Source of the DNA: Psychrobacter aquimaris
GTDB lineage: Bacteria; Pseudomonadota; Gammaproteobacteria; Pseudomonadales; Moraxellaceae
NCBI RefSeq assembly: GCF_016107525.1
Contig: NZ_JABASR010000012.1
Span: 62,001-126,000 of the forward strand
Direction of reading: 5' to 3'
Length of the DNA stretch: 64,000 nucleotides
Numbering within the stretch: the stretch's first letter is position 1; each line of letters starts with the position of its first letter. Positions 46,525 to 55,491 of the stretch are shown in pieces. Under the pieces are notes generated by a model. It made no database searches. It was given only the letters and a program-made list of their open reading frames with translations, and was not told the DNA's origin. A program made the translations under genes and the position numbers.

Positions 46525-46558
46525 AATAGCGCACTCAGGTGGTGAGTACGCTATTGGT
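46525..46558 (-). terminator. Terminator 3' of the VOC gene
   Basis: AATAGCGcACTCA pairs with TGAGTaCGCTATT (one internal mismatch, GGTGG loop) between about 46526 and 46555. On the minus strand it is followed by seven T residues, so it ends transcripts of the VOC gene before the enoyl-CoA hydratase gene. Confidence 0.75.
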
Positions 46559-46573
46559 TTTTCAGCTAGATAT

Positions 46574-46621
46574 AAGCTAAATTTATACTAAGCTAAATTT
46601 ATACTAAGCTGTATTTATACT
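46574..46621. repeat. Three tandem 16-bp repeats
   Basis: The unit AAGCTAAATTTATACT occurs at 46574-46589 and 46590-46605 identically, and at 46606-46621 with two changes. It lies between the VOC stop codon and its terminator. Confidence 0.9.
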
Positions 46622-46625
46622 GAAT

Positions 46626-47126
46626 TTAGTATGCGCCTTCGCTATAGATAAGCTCGTAGCTGTGGCTATATATCTCGACGATATTACCAAACGGGTCTTC
46701 CATATAGATCATGCGGTAAGGTTTTTCGCCAGGGTAGTAGTAGCGTGGTTTTTCCATACGCTTTTTACCGCCTGCTGCAACCATACGCTCAGCCAGTTCT
46801 TCAACGTTTGGATCTTGGACGCAGAAGTGAAAGATACCTGTTTTCCAGTATTCAAAGTTATTTTCAGGGTTTTCTTGATTTTTGAATTCAAAAATCTCAA
46901 CACCGATACGGTCACCAGTAGACAAGTGAGCGATACGAAAGCTACCCCAACCTGCACCGAATACTTCAGTACACATCTCACCAATCGGGCTGTCATCTTC
47001 GACAATCTCAGTTGGTTCCATGATGGTGTACCAACCCATAACTTCAGTATAAAATTTTACGGCGGCATCTAAGTCAGGGACTGACAGACCGATGTGCGAA
47101 AAGCTTCTTGGATAAACGTTGTTCAT
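46626..47126 (-). CDS. VOC-family (glyoxalase/bleomycin-resistance fold) protein
   Basis: A 166-residue vicinal-oxygen-chelate protein with the two paired beta-alpha-beta modules. Likely metal ligands are His in SHIGLS, Glu in IGVEIFEF, His in IFHFCVQD and Glu in GNIVEIYSH. This is consistent with a metal-dependent lyase, isomerase or dioxygenase such as a lactoylglutathione lyase relative. The exact reaction is unknown. It is divergent from a LysR regulator 107 bases away, which probably controls it. Confidence 0.82.
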   Translation of the reverse strand: MNNVYPRSFSHIGLSVPDLDAAVKFYTEVMGWYTIMEPTEIVEDDSPIGEMCTEVFGAGWGSFRIAHLSTGDRIGVEIFEFKNQENPENNFEYWKTGIFHFCVQDPNVEELAERMVAAGGKKRMEKPRYYYPGEKPYRMIYMEDPFGNIVEIYSHSYELIYSEGAY

Positions 47127-47233
47127 AATTTGTGCTCCTGTTTGCTGTATTCTTGTTTAACGTGAGGCCAGTATACAAACGCATATTCATTATGTAAAAT
47201 TATCAAATATTATATAAATAAGTATGAAATGTA

Positions 47234-48103
47234 ATGATAAATATCGCATGGCTACGCACCTTTTGTACGCTTGCCGAAGTTGGACACTTTACTCGTACGG
47301 CTGAACGTCTATATATGACGCAGTCTGGTGTGAGCCAACACATAAGTAAGCTAGAGGAGCAACTAGATACGGACTTGTTGATTCGTCAAGGAAAGCAGTT
47401 CTCATTGACCAATGCAGGTGAGCAGCTTTATAGGGAGGCAGGCGAGATATTGCAGCGATTATCAAATTTAGAACAGCGAATCGGTGAAGATCCGCCTTAT
47501 GAAGGGCTGGTACGGTTGATGTCACCGGGGAGTGTGGGACTTAAACTATATCCGCAGCTTTTGACACTACAGCAGCAGCATCCAAAACTAGTCATTGATT
47601 ATCGCTTTGCCCCCAATGCTGATATTGAGCGGGCATTGGCAAATCACGAGATTGATATTGGTTTTATGACGGATATCTCAGATGATGAAACGCTTAGCTG
47701 CAATCCTATGGCGCAAGAAGCATTAATGCTAGTAACCCCTGCGGCTACAGTAGAGCCGAGCTGGGAGCAGCTTATCGAGCTTGGATTTATTAATCATCCA
47801 GATGGCGCCCATCATGCAGGCATGCTACTGACTGCTAATTATGAGCAATTCCAGCATATTAATGACTTTGAGAAAAAGGGCTTTTCTAATCAGATAGGGT
47901 TAATCTTAGAGCCAGTTAGTAGGGGAATTGGCTTTACCGTTCTACCAACACACGCAGTGGCTGCTTATCCAAAGCCTGAGCTTATTAAAAGCCATCATCT
48001 GCCTATTGCCGTTAGCGAGACGCTATATCTTGCAGTCAGACGACAGCATCCACTCTCAAGTAGAATGCAAACGGTCATTGATGAAGTCAAAAAATGGCTA
48101 TAG
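47234..48103 (+). CDS. LysR-family regulator divergent from the VOC gene
   Basis: A 289-residue LysR-type regulator. The helix-turn-helix is GHFTRTAERLYMTQSGVSQHISKLEEQLD (about residues 17-45), and the effector domain ends with GIGFTVLPTHAV. Divergent orientation and a 107-base shared intergenic region suggest that it regulates the VOC gene. It ends 90 bases before the convergent garK end. Confidence 0.88.
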   Translation: MINIAWLRTFCTLAEVGHFTRTAERLYMTQSGVSQHISKLEEQLDTDLLIRQGKQFSLTNAGEQLYREAGEILQRLSNLEQRIGEDPPYEGLVRLMSPGSVGLKLYPQLLTLQQQHPKLVIDYRFAPNADIERALANHEIDIGFMTDISDDETLSCNPMAQEALMLVTPAATVEPSWEQLIELGFINHPDGAHHAGMLLTANYEQFQHINDFEKKGFSNQIGLILEPVSRGIGFTVLPTHAVAAYPKPELIKSHHLPIAVSETLYLAVRRQHPLSSRMQTVIDEVKKWL

Positions 48104-48192
48104 AGGTGTTCAGAGAAAATATTACATGCGCAGCTATCAAAAGCATTCAATAGCTGCGCATGTAACAGAAAATGCTTATTGATAGGTTAAGA

Positions 48193-49329
48193 CTATCTTA
48201 AAGTTTGCCCAAGTTTGATACTTGCAGCGATATTAGCAGCAGTCGTTTCGATATTGTCATAAGCCTGACTCAGCACATTATCGAGGGTATCTATCTTTTG
48301 AATGCTTGGCATGATGACATCGAATTGGCTGGTTTGCGCGGATTTTAGACCGTCTACACTGCCGCAGATAGCGATGACAGGCGTATGAGTGGCTTTAGCA
48401 ATTTGACTGATACCGCCAGCCACTTTACCCATGGCAGTCTGTACATCTAGCTTACCTTCGCCAGTGATGACCAGATCAGCCTCTGCGATATGCTGTGACA
48501 GATGAGCCACTTCAGCAACAGTATCAAAACCTGACTTTAACTGAGCTTGAAAGAACGTCATCATCGCGTAGCCAAGACCGCCAGCAGCCCCAGCACCCTC
48601 GACATGTTGGCAATCCTCATAGCCTTGCTGATCACATATGGTGGCAAAGTGATTTAGTGCCTTATCTAACTCATTGACTTGCTCTGGATAGGCGCCTTTT
48701 TGTGGACCAAATACCGCGCTCGCACCCAAAAGACCACATAACGGATTGGTCACATCACAGGCGACTTCAAATACCGCATCGAGCACCTTTGTATGGAGAC
48801 TACTATCGTCAATTCGATGTAGATTGGCAAGCGCGCCGCCGCCATGAGTGAGCAGGCTGTCATTGACATCATGAAATGTCAAGCCTAGCGCCATTAGCAT
48901 ACCCAGACCTGCGTCATTGGTTCCGCTACCACCGAGACCAATAATGATACGTTTAGCACCTTCTTTTAAAGCATCAGCAATCAGTTCACCGACACCATAA
49001 CTGCTGGTGGTGACAGGATTACGCTCTGCTGCTTTTAACAAATGCAATCCGCATGCTTGGGCAATTTCGATGACGGCAGTAGCATCTGGCAATAGCAAGT
49101 ATTTTGCTGTGATCGGTCTCATCAAGGGATCGTGTACTTTAACGTCTTTCCAGCGACCACCCAATACATAGGACAATACTGCTGAGGTGCCTTCGCCGCC
49201 ATCTGCCATTGGCAATAGCTTATAGTCGGCATCTGGAAACACTTGGCTAAAACCAGATTGAATGGCGCGGCACACATCCAGTGCCTCTAAGCTTTCTTTA
49301 AATGAGTCGGGGGCAATTAAAATTTTCAT
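48193..49329 (-). CDS. garK: Glycerate 2-kinase (GarK/GlxK family)
   Basis: A 378-residue kinase that phosphorylates glycerate for entry into glycolysis. Family marks are MKILIAPDSFKESL at the N-terminus, LPMADGGEGTSAVLSYVLGG (about 42-62), LGGSGTNDAGLGMLMALG (about 128-145), EGAGAAGGLGYAM and VITGEGKLD. Length matches E. coli GarK (381). It starts 20 bases after the GntP-family permease, so they form an operon for uptake and phosphorylation of glycerate or a sugar acid. Confidence 0.92.
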   Translation of the reverse strand: MKILIAPDSFKESLEALDVCRAIQSGFSQVFPDADYKLLPMADGGEGTSAVLSYVLGGRWKDVKVHDPLMRPITAKYLLLPDATAVIEIAQACGLHLLKAAERNPVTTSSYGVGELIADALKEGAKRIIIGLGGSGTNDAGLGMLMALGLTFHDVNDSLLTHGGGALANLHRIDDSSLHTKVLDAVFEVACDVTNPLCGLLGASAVFGPQKGAYPEQVNELDKALNHFATICDQQGYEDCQHVEGAGAAGGLGYAMMTFFQAQLKSGFDTVAEVAHLSQHIAEADLVITGEGKLDVQTAMGKVAGGISQIAKATHTPVIAICGSVDGLKSAQTSQFDVIMPSIQKIDTLDNVLSQAYDNIETTAANIAASIKLGQTLR

Positions 49330-49349
49330 GAAGTTCTCTTTGAATCTCT

Positions 49350-50708
49350 TTAAATAAATACCAAGGTTAATAACCAGATAAAGACGATGCTGGTCACGCC
49401 TTGAATACCCGTTGCCATAGAATGGGCTTTGTAAGCCTGCGCCACACTCATACGACTAAATTGACTGACAATCCAAAAAAAGCTGTCATTAGCATGCGAG
49501 ATAGTCATTGCGCCTGCACCAATGGCCATCACACAAAATACCCGACCAAGCTCACTGTCGAGACCAATTTGATCCAGTAACGGTGCGACCATCGCAGAGG
49601 TGGTGACCAAAGCGACTGTGGTTGAACCTTGTGCCGTTTTTAAGGCAGCAGAAACAATGAATGGCATAAAAATACCAAGCCCTAACGCAGATAACGTTGT
49701 GCCTAAATAATCGCCAATCGGTGTGACCTTTAGCATAGCGCCAAATGCGCCGCCAGCACCAGTAATCAATAGAATAGGGGCAGCCACGACCAAACCTTGT
49801 GAGATGCTGTCGCTAATTTGCTGCGTTTTTTGCTCAGTGTTAATTAGTAAGAAAGACAAGAATAAACCAATAAGCAGTGCCGTGAGCGGATTGCCGATAA
49901 ACACTAAAATATCTGTCAACGTGCCATTGCCAAATGGCGCGCTTGGGAAGTTGGCAATAGAAGATAGGCAAATCAATACGATAGGAACAATAATAGGCAG
50001 AAACGCCATTGTTGCTGACGGCATGCTGCTATAGTCGTCACGTGTTTTCATGTTTTCAGGTAAAGTCGCTGCTGGCGCATCCAGTGCATCTATATTGTCG
50101 GGGGTGACATTCAAGAAGCGATTAGACCACCACCAGCCCGCCAGTACTGCAACGGCTGTCACCACCACGCCGACCATGATAACTAAGCCTAAATTGGACT
50201 CTAACCCCAAGTTTCCTGCTGCTGCAATAGGGCCTGGTGTCGGTGGCACAAAAGTATGGGTAGCATATAGACCTGTTGCTAAGGCAATACTCATCGCCAC
50301 ACTGGACACGTGTAAACGCTCGGCCAACGATTCTTTTAAAGAGTTTAGAATGATGTAGCCAGAGTCACAGAATACTGGCACTGAAACGACAGCACCCACG
50401 ATGGACATGGTCAAAGTAGGGAAGCGTGGCCCCAAAACTTTGATGACCGTTTCTGCCATTACAATGGCGGCACCTGTTTTTTCAAGGATTAAGCCAATAA
50501 TGGTACCAAAGACAATAACCAAGCCGATGTAACCTAAGATACCTCCAAAGCCATCAGAGATTGTTTTAGCAACGGTATTAAGCGGCACTTGGTAAAACAG
50601 CGCTACTAAAAAAGCTGATAATATCAACACTAAAAAAGGATGCCACTTTAACTTTGCTGTGGCAAAAATAATAAAAAGAATGGTCAGCACAAGCCAAAAT
50701 ACGATCAT
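49350..50708 (-). CDS. GntP-family sugar-acid permease
   Basis: A 452-residue inner-membrane carrier of the GntP family (gluconate, glycerate and related acids), with about 12-14 hydrophobic segments. The N-terminal block LKWHPFLVLILSAFLVALFY and the motif FVPPTPGPIAAAGNLG near residue 150 are typical. Being upstream of garK by 20 bases, it likely imports D-glycerate. No regulator is adjacent except the divergent cob side. Confidence 0.9.
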   Translation of the reverse strand: MIVFWLVLTILFIIFATAKLKWHPFLVLILSAFLVALFYQVPLNTVAKTISDGFGGILGYIGLVIVFGTIIGLILEKTGAAIVMAETVIKVLGPRFPTLTMSIVGAVVSVPVFCDSGYIILNSLKESLAERLHVSSVAMSIALATGLYATHTFVPPTPGPIAAAGNLGLESNLGLVIMVGVVVTAVAVLAGWWWSNRFLNVTPDNIDALDAPAATLPENMKTRDDYSSMPSATMAFLPIIVPIVLICLSSIANFPSAPFGNGTLTDILVFIGNPLTALLIGLFLSFLLINTEQKTQQISDSISQGLVVAAPILLITGAGGAFGAMLKVTPIGDYLGTTLSALGLGIFMPFIVSAALKTAQGSTTVALVTTSAMVAPLLDQIGLDSELGRVFCVMAIGAGAMTISHANDSFFWIVSQFSRMSVAQAYKAHSMATGIQGVTSIVFIWLLTLVFI

Positions 50709-50934
50709 TACTGTCTCTACATGTAGGGTTGATAGCGATAATTATGGATGCTACTACTTAGCTAATATTTCATTAACAACAGCATCAATAGCAATATGAA
50801 TTTTTAAAGGGGCATATTCTATAGCAAATAAGTGCTACTAGGAAATCTATTCGGTTCAGATATGACTTTGTTCATGGCAAAAAATCCATACTCTGCTAAT
50901 ATGTGGTTCTTGTTTCACATGTATCAATATCAGG

Positions 50935-51987
50935 ATGCCTCCCTTGACCATATTTACTGCACCTACTATCGCCAATATAGAAAATGATGAATTACGTCAG
51001 CAGCTACAGCAGATTATAGACCTAAAAACTAAGCCGCTGGGTGCGCTTGGGCGGATAGAGACGCTCGCTGTGCAGTTAGGCATGATTCAGGGAACGACCA
51101 CACCGCACATTGAGCAACCGCAAATCCGAGTGTTTGCCGCCGATCATGGTTTAACTAAGCATGGTACGTCAGCGTTTCCTAGTGCTGTCACTGCGCAAAT
51201 GGTTTATAACTTTTTGCAAGGTGGCGCTGCCATTAATGTACTGGCACGCCAGCATAATATTGAGTTAAAAGTCGTTGACGCTGGGGTGGATGCCGACTTT
51301 GCTCCTCATCCAAAATTGCTAGATTATAAAGTTCGCCATGGTAGCCGAGACGCGTTGATAGAGCATGCGATGACAGCAGCAGAATGTTTAGCAGCGCTAG
51401 AAAACGGCATGAAAGTCGTCAAGAATTTAGCGGGTAATTTGCTCATTGTTGGAGAAATGGGTATTGGTAATACTTCGGCGGCAAGTCTATTGCTGGCGAG
51501 CTTGGGTGATGTGCCGCTTGCTGATTGTATCGGGCGTGGTACCGGGCTTGACGATGCAGGGTTACAGCATAAAATGAATATTTTAACGCAAGTATTAGAG
51601 CGTTATCAAACGGTACAAGCACCGTTTGATGTGCTCGCTGCATTGGGCGGGCTTGAGATTGCCATGATGGCAGGTGCGCTGATTCAGGCTGCTAGTGAAC
51701 GGCGTATTCTCTTGATTGACGGTTTTATTGCCAGTAGCGCATTGTTTGTGGCTGAATGCCTAGCGCCCGGAGTTGCTCAATATGCTGTCTTTGCTCATCA
51801 CTCTGTTGAGCCGGGGCACACTCATTTATTAAAATCACTGAATGCTGAGCCTTTACTCAATATGGGCATGCGCTTAGGCGAGGGTAGTGGGGCTGCGCTA
51901 GCGTATCCGTTGTTGCAATCCGCTTGCGCCATTATCAATGAGATGGCAAGCTTTAGTGACGCAGGTATCAGCGAGCAAAACAACTGA
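50935..51987 (+). CDS. cobT: Nicotinate-nucleotide-dimethylbenzimidazole phosphoribosyltransferase CobT
   Basis: A 350-residue enzyme that makes alpha-ribazole phosphate, the lower ligand of cobalamin. Visible signatures are KPLGALGRIETLAVQLGMIQ (about 32-52), VFAADHGLTKHGTSAFP (about 68-84), GEMGIGNTSAASLL and the catalytic glutamate in MRLGEGSGAALAYPL near residue 320. Its stop overlaps the cobS start. No cobalamin riboswitch (B12 box) was recognised in the 226 bases before it. Confidence 0.95.
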   Translation: MPPLTIFTAPTIANIENDELRQQLQQIIDLKTKPLGALGRIETLAVQLGMIQGTTTPHIEQPQIRVFAADHGLTKHGTSAFPSAVTAQMVYNFLQGGAAINVLARQHNIELKVVDAGVDADFAPHPKLLDYKVRHGSRDALIEHAMTAAECLAALENGMKVVKNLAGNLLIVGEMGIGNTSAASLLLASLGDVPLADCIGRGTGLDDAGLQHKMNILTQVLERYQTVQAPFDVLAALGGLEIAMMAGALIQAASERRILLIDGFIASSALFVAECLAPGVAQYAVFAHHSVEPGHTHLLKSLNAEPLLNMGMRLGEGSGAALAYPLLQSACAIINEMASFSDAGISEQNN

Positions 51988-52862
51988 TGTCGCAATCATT
52001 AAAAAAGCCATCAAATCAACTAGAGCCATCACAACCGTCTTCGCCTAGACGAACCCTTGCTCAATTGATAAAGCATGAATGGATATTGTTACTGGTGGCC
52101 GTTCAATTTTTAACGAGATTACCAGTACCACTATTTAAACATTATGATCCGCAATGGTTACACCAGAGCAGCCGCCATTTTCCCGCAGTTGGCTTACTGG
52201 TTGGCTTACTTTGTGCTGGCGTGTTTTGGCTTGGCAGTATCTTATTTATGCCCCTAGTTGCTGCGGTGTTGAGCACAGCTTTTGGAATTAAACTCACTGG
52301 CGCTTTTCATGAAGATGGTCTTGCGGATAGCTGTGACGGTCTAGGCGGTGGCCTGACTCGTGAGCGTACACTGACTATTATGAAAGACTCACGCTTGGGT
52401 ACTTATGGTGTATTGGGTTTGGTATCGGCGTTATTACTCAAAATTAGCTTACTTGCCTCTATGCCCTTATCGATGGCTGTTGTCGCGCTTATCATAGGAC
52501 ATACCGCTTCACGATTACTTTGCATTAGTCTGCTGTCTTTACTGCCTTATGGTGGAGAGATAGAACACGCAAAAGCCAAACCGATGGCGCAGCAGCTGAC
52601 GCCATTGCAAGGGTTATTAAGCAGTGGCTGGCTAATATTGGCTATTATTTTAGTCGCACTTATATTTCCCAATACGATGCAGCAGATTGGAACTGGTCGA
52701 TGGTTATTAGCCATCATACTGGCGCTGATAGCCACTGATTACATGCGACGTTTATTACGTAGGCGCTTGGATGGTTACACGGGCGATGGGCTCGGCGCGA
52801 CGCAGCAGCTTAGCGAAATCGCTGTTTACATAGGGTTGGCTGCTTCTATACCGCTTATGTAG
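51987..52862 (+). CDS. cobS: Adenosylcobinamide-GDP ribazoletransferase CobS
   Basis: A 291-residue membrane enzyme joining alpha-ribazole to adenosylcobinamide-GDP. It begins with a hydrophilic extension of about 25 residues, then VAVQFLTRLPVP. The catalytic DGLADSCDGLGGG motif (about residues 112-124) with following KDSRLGTYG is complete, and several membrane helices follow. It overlaps cobT by one base. Confidence 0.95.
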   Translation: MSQSLKKPSNQLEPSQPSSPRRTLAQLIKHEWILLLVAVQFLTRLPVPLFKHYDPQWLHQSSRHFPAVGLLVGLLCAGVFWLGSILFMPLVAAVLSTAFGIKLTGAFHEDGLADSCDGLGGGLTRERTLTIMKDSRLGTYGVLGLVSALLLKISLLASMPLSMAVVALIIGHTASRLLCISLLSLLPYGGEIEHAKAKPMAQQLTPLQGLLSSGWLILAIILVALIFPNTMQQIGTGRWLLAIILALIATDYMRRLLRRRLDGYTGDGLGATQQLSEIAVYIGLAASIPLM

Positions 52863-52894
52863 GCTTTGAACATTAAAAAAGGACACTATCAGCT

Positions 52895-53470
52895 ATGATT
52901 CTTTATGTTTGGCGGCATCCTAGGCCTATTGCAGCCGAAGGAATTTGTATCGGACAAACGGATATCAGCGTAGATAAACGTAAGTTGAAACGCCTTGCCA
53001 ATAAAATCGAGCGCTTTGTGCGTTTGTATCAATTACCAAGAATAATTTGGATCAGTCCCTTACAGCGTTCACTAAAGGTTGGGCAAATATTAGCGCAACG
53101 TGGCTTTGAGTGTCGAGTCGCGCCTGAATTGGCTGAGATTAATTTTGGCGAATGGGATGGACGGCCGTGGACGCAAATCACTAAGCAAGAGATTGATGAG
53201 TGGTGTCATAACTTTGCACATTTTGCACCCAATCATGGCGAGAGCTTGCAGCAGCTATTTGAGCGTGTTGGAGGTTGGTTGGTTAAGGTTTCAGCTGAAC
53301 AAGAAGATAGCCCAGTATTAGTCATCGGTCATGCAGGCTGGATAAATGCTGCCAAGATGATAGCTACTGACCAAGAGGTGCCAAAAACAGCCGCTGAGTG
53401 GCCGCGTTCTGTAGCATATCTGTCCTGTAATCGTATTGATGTTTCACTAAAAAAACGGCCATTATGTTGA
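52895..53470 (+). CDS. cobC: Alpha-ribazole phosphatase CobC (histidine phosphatase)
   Basis: A 191-residue branch-1 histidine phosphatase. The catalytic motif is RHPRP (Arg-His near residues 7-8), followed by GQTDISV, WISPLQRSLKVGQIL and the second His in VIGHAGWI. It removes phosphate from alpha-ribazole-5'-phosphate or from cobalamin-5'-phosphate. It follows cobS by 32 bases, which supports the cobalamin role over a general phosphatase. Confidence 0.88.
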   Translation: MILYVWRHPRPIAAEGICIGQTDISVDKRKLKRLANKIERFVRLYQLPRIIWISPLQRSLKVGQILAQRGFECRVAPELAEINFGEWDGRPWTQITKQEIDEWCHNFAHFAPNHGESLQQLFERVGGWLVKVSAEQEDSPVLVIGHAGWINAAKMIATDQEVPKTAAEWPRSVAYLSCNRIDVSLKKRPLC

Positions 53471-53503
53471 CCGTTGTTCAATCTTAAATACTTTAGGAGA
53501 CTG

Positions 53504-53752
53504 CTAACTTTCAGCTTGTAGCTCATCGATTTTTTCAAAATAGGCTTTCTCGTTTTCTGCTAATCCCAAGTTCGAATCAAAGCTCACATAAATGCCTTTA
53601 TCGTCCAGTGTTGCATACCAATGGTCTGCATCATTATCAGTTAGGATTTGAAAATATTTGTTGTTAACGATTCTACCCACCTTATAAATTTCACCTTCGC
53701 TGTAAAAGTGATTGCCTTGGATACATCGTAATTTGTCGTCAGTATTTATCAT
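53504..53752 (-). CDS. Small hypothetical protein
   Basis: An 82-residue acidic protein (MINTDDKLRCIQGNHF...). It reads like a small beta-barrel or SH3-like fold (GEIYKVGRIVNNKYFQILTDN, DHWYATLDDKGIYVSFDSN). No strong Shine-Dalgarno precedes the ATG. It may be a real accessory gene; I do not recognise the family. Confidence 0.5.
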   Translation of the reverse strand: MINTDDKLRCIQGNHFYSEGEIYKVGRIVNNKYFQILTDNDADHWYATLDDKGIYVSFDSNLGLAENEKAYFEKIDELQAES

Positions 53753-53960
53753 GTCATCGCAGCCTATCGTTATCTAAAAAAATCTATCAATCAAATATTA
53801 GAAGGATAACAGCTCAGTTAGAAATAATAAAGATGATTATATGAGTAGTATTTTATTGTTAAGTATAGGCTTTCTAAGCTATTTATTACAGATAGTTGCT
53901 GGAATATATCACTGTAAAAGGTAGGTGATAAAATCATAAGTTAAGCGCGATAGCAAAACG

Positions 53961-53998
53961 CAAAAAAGCCAGTAACATGACGTTACTGGCTTTTTTAG
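53961..53998 (-). terminator. Terminator of the rpsF-rpsR-rplI operon
   Basis: A perfect 13-bp stem AAAAGCCAGTAAC (53964-53976) / GTTACTGGCTTTT (53982-53994) with a 5-nt loop. The T run follows on both strands; on the minus strand it lies about 28 nt after the rplI stop. Confidence 0.92.
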
Positions 53999-54021
53999 AC
54001 TAGATCTAGATATTCAAAAAA

Positions 54022-54531
54022 TTACTCTTCTGAATAATCTTCGTTCTCGTCTTCAACTTCTGTTGCTGACTCTTCGTTGTCGCCATCTTCAGAAAGAATG
54101 GTAACTAAAATAGTAGCAGTAACGTCATGGTGTAGCTGAATATCAACATTGTATTCGCCAACTTGACGTAAAGTACCTTCAGGAAGCTTGATTTCAGCAC
54201 GGTCTACTTCTAGACCTGAGTTAGTCAATGCTTCAGCAATATCGCGAGTACCGATAGAGCCGAATAGCTTGCCTTCGTCGCCTGATTTAGCACGCATGAT
54301 GACATTAACGTCAGTTAGCGCATCAGCACGTTCTTGAGCAACAGCTACTTCTTTGGCTTCTTCAGCTTCAAGCTCGGCACGACGTGCTTCGAACTTTTCA
54401 ATGTTAGCTGCAGTAGCAGGTAGTGCTTTACCCAAAGGGATAAGAAAGTTACGTCCGTAACCTGGTTTCACATCGACAGTTTCACCGAGTTTACCAAGGT
54501 TGACGATACGCTGTAACAAAATAATTTGCAT
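54022..54531 (-). CDS. rplI: Ribosomal protein L9 with acidic tail
   Basis: A 169-residue large-subunit protein. The N-terminal domain is [19 protein letters not shown] followed by [17 protein letters not shown], then the connecting helix ([23 protein letters not shown]) and C-terminal domain ([14 protein letters not shown]). L9 usually has about 148-150 residues. Here the last 20 or so ([19 protein letters not shown]) form a strongly acidic extension. It is third gene of rpsF-rpsR-rplI, 27 bases after rpsR. Confidence 0.97.
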   Translation of the reverse strand: MQIILLQRIVNLGKLGETVDVKPGYGRNFLIPLGKALPATAANIEKFEARRAELEAEEAKEVAVAQERADALTDVNVIMRAKSGDEGKLFGSIGTRDIAEALTNSGLEVDRAEIKLPEGTLRQVGEYNVDIQLHHDVTATILVTILSEDGDNEESATEVEDENEDYSEE

Positions 54532-54557
54532 GAGTCATTCCTAGTTAAAGTTAACGG

Positions 54558-54788
54558 TTAACCCTGATGGTTATCAGTGTATGGAAGTAGCGATAAATAA
54601 CGAGCTTGCTTGATAGCAGTCGCTAGTTGACGCTGATATTTAGTAGACGTACCGGTAATGCGGCTTGGTACGATTTTACCATTATCACTGATATACTGTT
54701 TTAGCAATTCAACATCTTTATAGTCGATGTGAGTGATGCCTTCAGCAGTGAAACGGCAGAATTTGCGACGGCGATAGAAACGTGCCAT
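54558..54788 (-). CDS. rpsR: Ribosomal protein S18
   Basis: A 76-residue small-subunit protein (E. coli 75) with the family sequence [14 protein letters not shown], then [20 protein letters not shown] and the basic [19 protein letters not shown]. It lies between rpsF and rplI with short gaps. Confidence 0.97.
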   Translation of the reverse strand: MARFYRRRKFCRFTAEGITHIDYKDVELLKQYISDNGKIVPSRITGTSTKYQRQLATAIKQARYLSLLPYTDNHQG

Positions 54789-54804
54789 GAGTATTCTCCT
54801 TTAA

Positions 54805-55209
54805 TTAGTCTTCACTGTTGTCGTTGTCGTCATTATCGTTTTCACGACTGTCTGGACGACGAGTAGTTGCTTTGCGTGCGCGTTTTTCATCGGCATTCTT
54901 GGCTAACTGCGACTCTTCAGTGACAGCGTCGTCACGGCGCATAACTAGACTACGAATGATCGCGTCGTTATAACGGAATAATTCTTCAAGTTCAGCTAAA
55001 GTTTCACCGTCAGTTTCAATGTTGAAAAGAACGTAATGAGCTTTGTGAATCTTGTTAATTGGGTAAGCCAGTTGACGACGGCCCCAATCTTCTAGACGAT
55101 GGATAGTGCCGTTGTTGTCTTGAACCAACTTGATATAGCGTTCAACCATGCCGACCACTTGGTCGCTTTGGTCTGGGTGTACAAGTAACACCAGTTCGTA
55201 ATGTCGCAT
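54805..55209 (-). CDS. rpsF: Ribosomal protein S6
   Basis: A 134-residue small-subunit protein starting [18 protein letters not shown], with [23 protein letters not shown] and [14 protein letters not shown]. The C-terminal tail is charged and disordered (Arg then Asp/Asn-rich), as in E. coli S6. It heads the operon; an AAGGAG lies upstream of the ATG. Confidence 0.97.
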   Translation of the reverse strand: MRHYELVLLVHPDQSDQVVGMVERYIKLVQDNNGTIHRLEDWGRRQLAYPINKIHKAHYVLFNIETDGETLAELEELFRYNDAIIRSLVMRRDDAVTEESQLAKNADEKRARKATTRRPDSRENDNDDNDNSED

Positions 55210-55491
55210 TATGACTCCTTACGGATTAGTAGCTATTAACCCTATGTTAATAGCAAGGAGATTTATAAGGTAAGCCCAATTTCTAGCTATTATTGTGAAC
55301 AATAAAATCAGAAATAAGCTTAGTTTATAAAGCGCCGTATTATAACAGTACTTAGCAAGTAACACAAAGGTTAATCACTGAGCAGCCGTTAATAAATTAT
55401 AAAAGTAATTAGGAATGTTCGGTCAATAAAAAAGCAACGCTAATACGCTGCTTTTTTATCAAAATAGTAAGATCGATTATCAATAAACGAG

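Noticed and set aside
46662..47072. 136-codon plus-strand ORF opposite the VOC gene
   Set aside because: The VOC frame has metal ligands and a family fold; this is its shadow.
50709..50934. Possible cobalamin riboswitch before cobT
   Set aside because: No B12 box (GCCACTG-like) or long structured leader is present; the gap is short and AT-rich.
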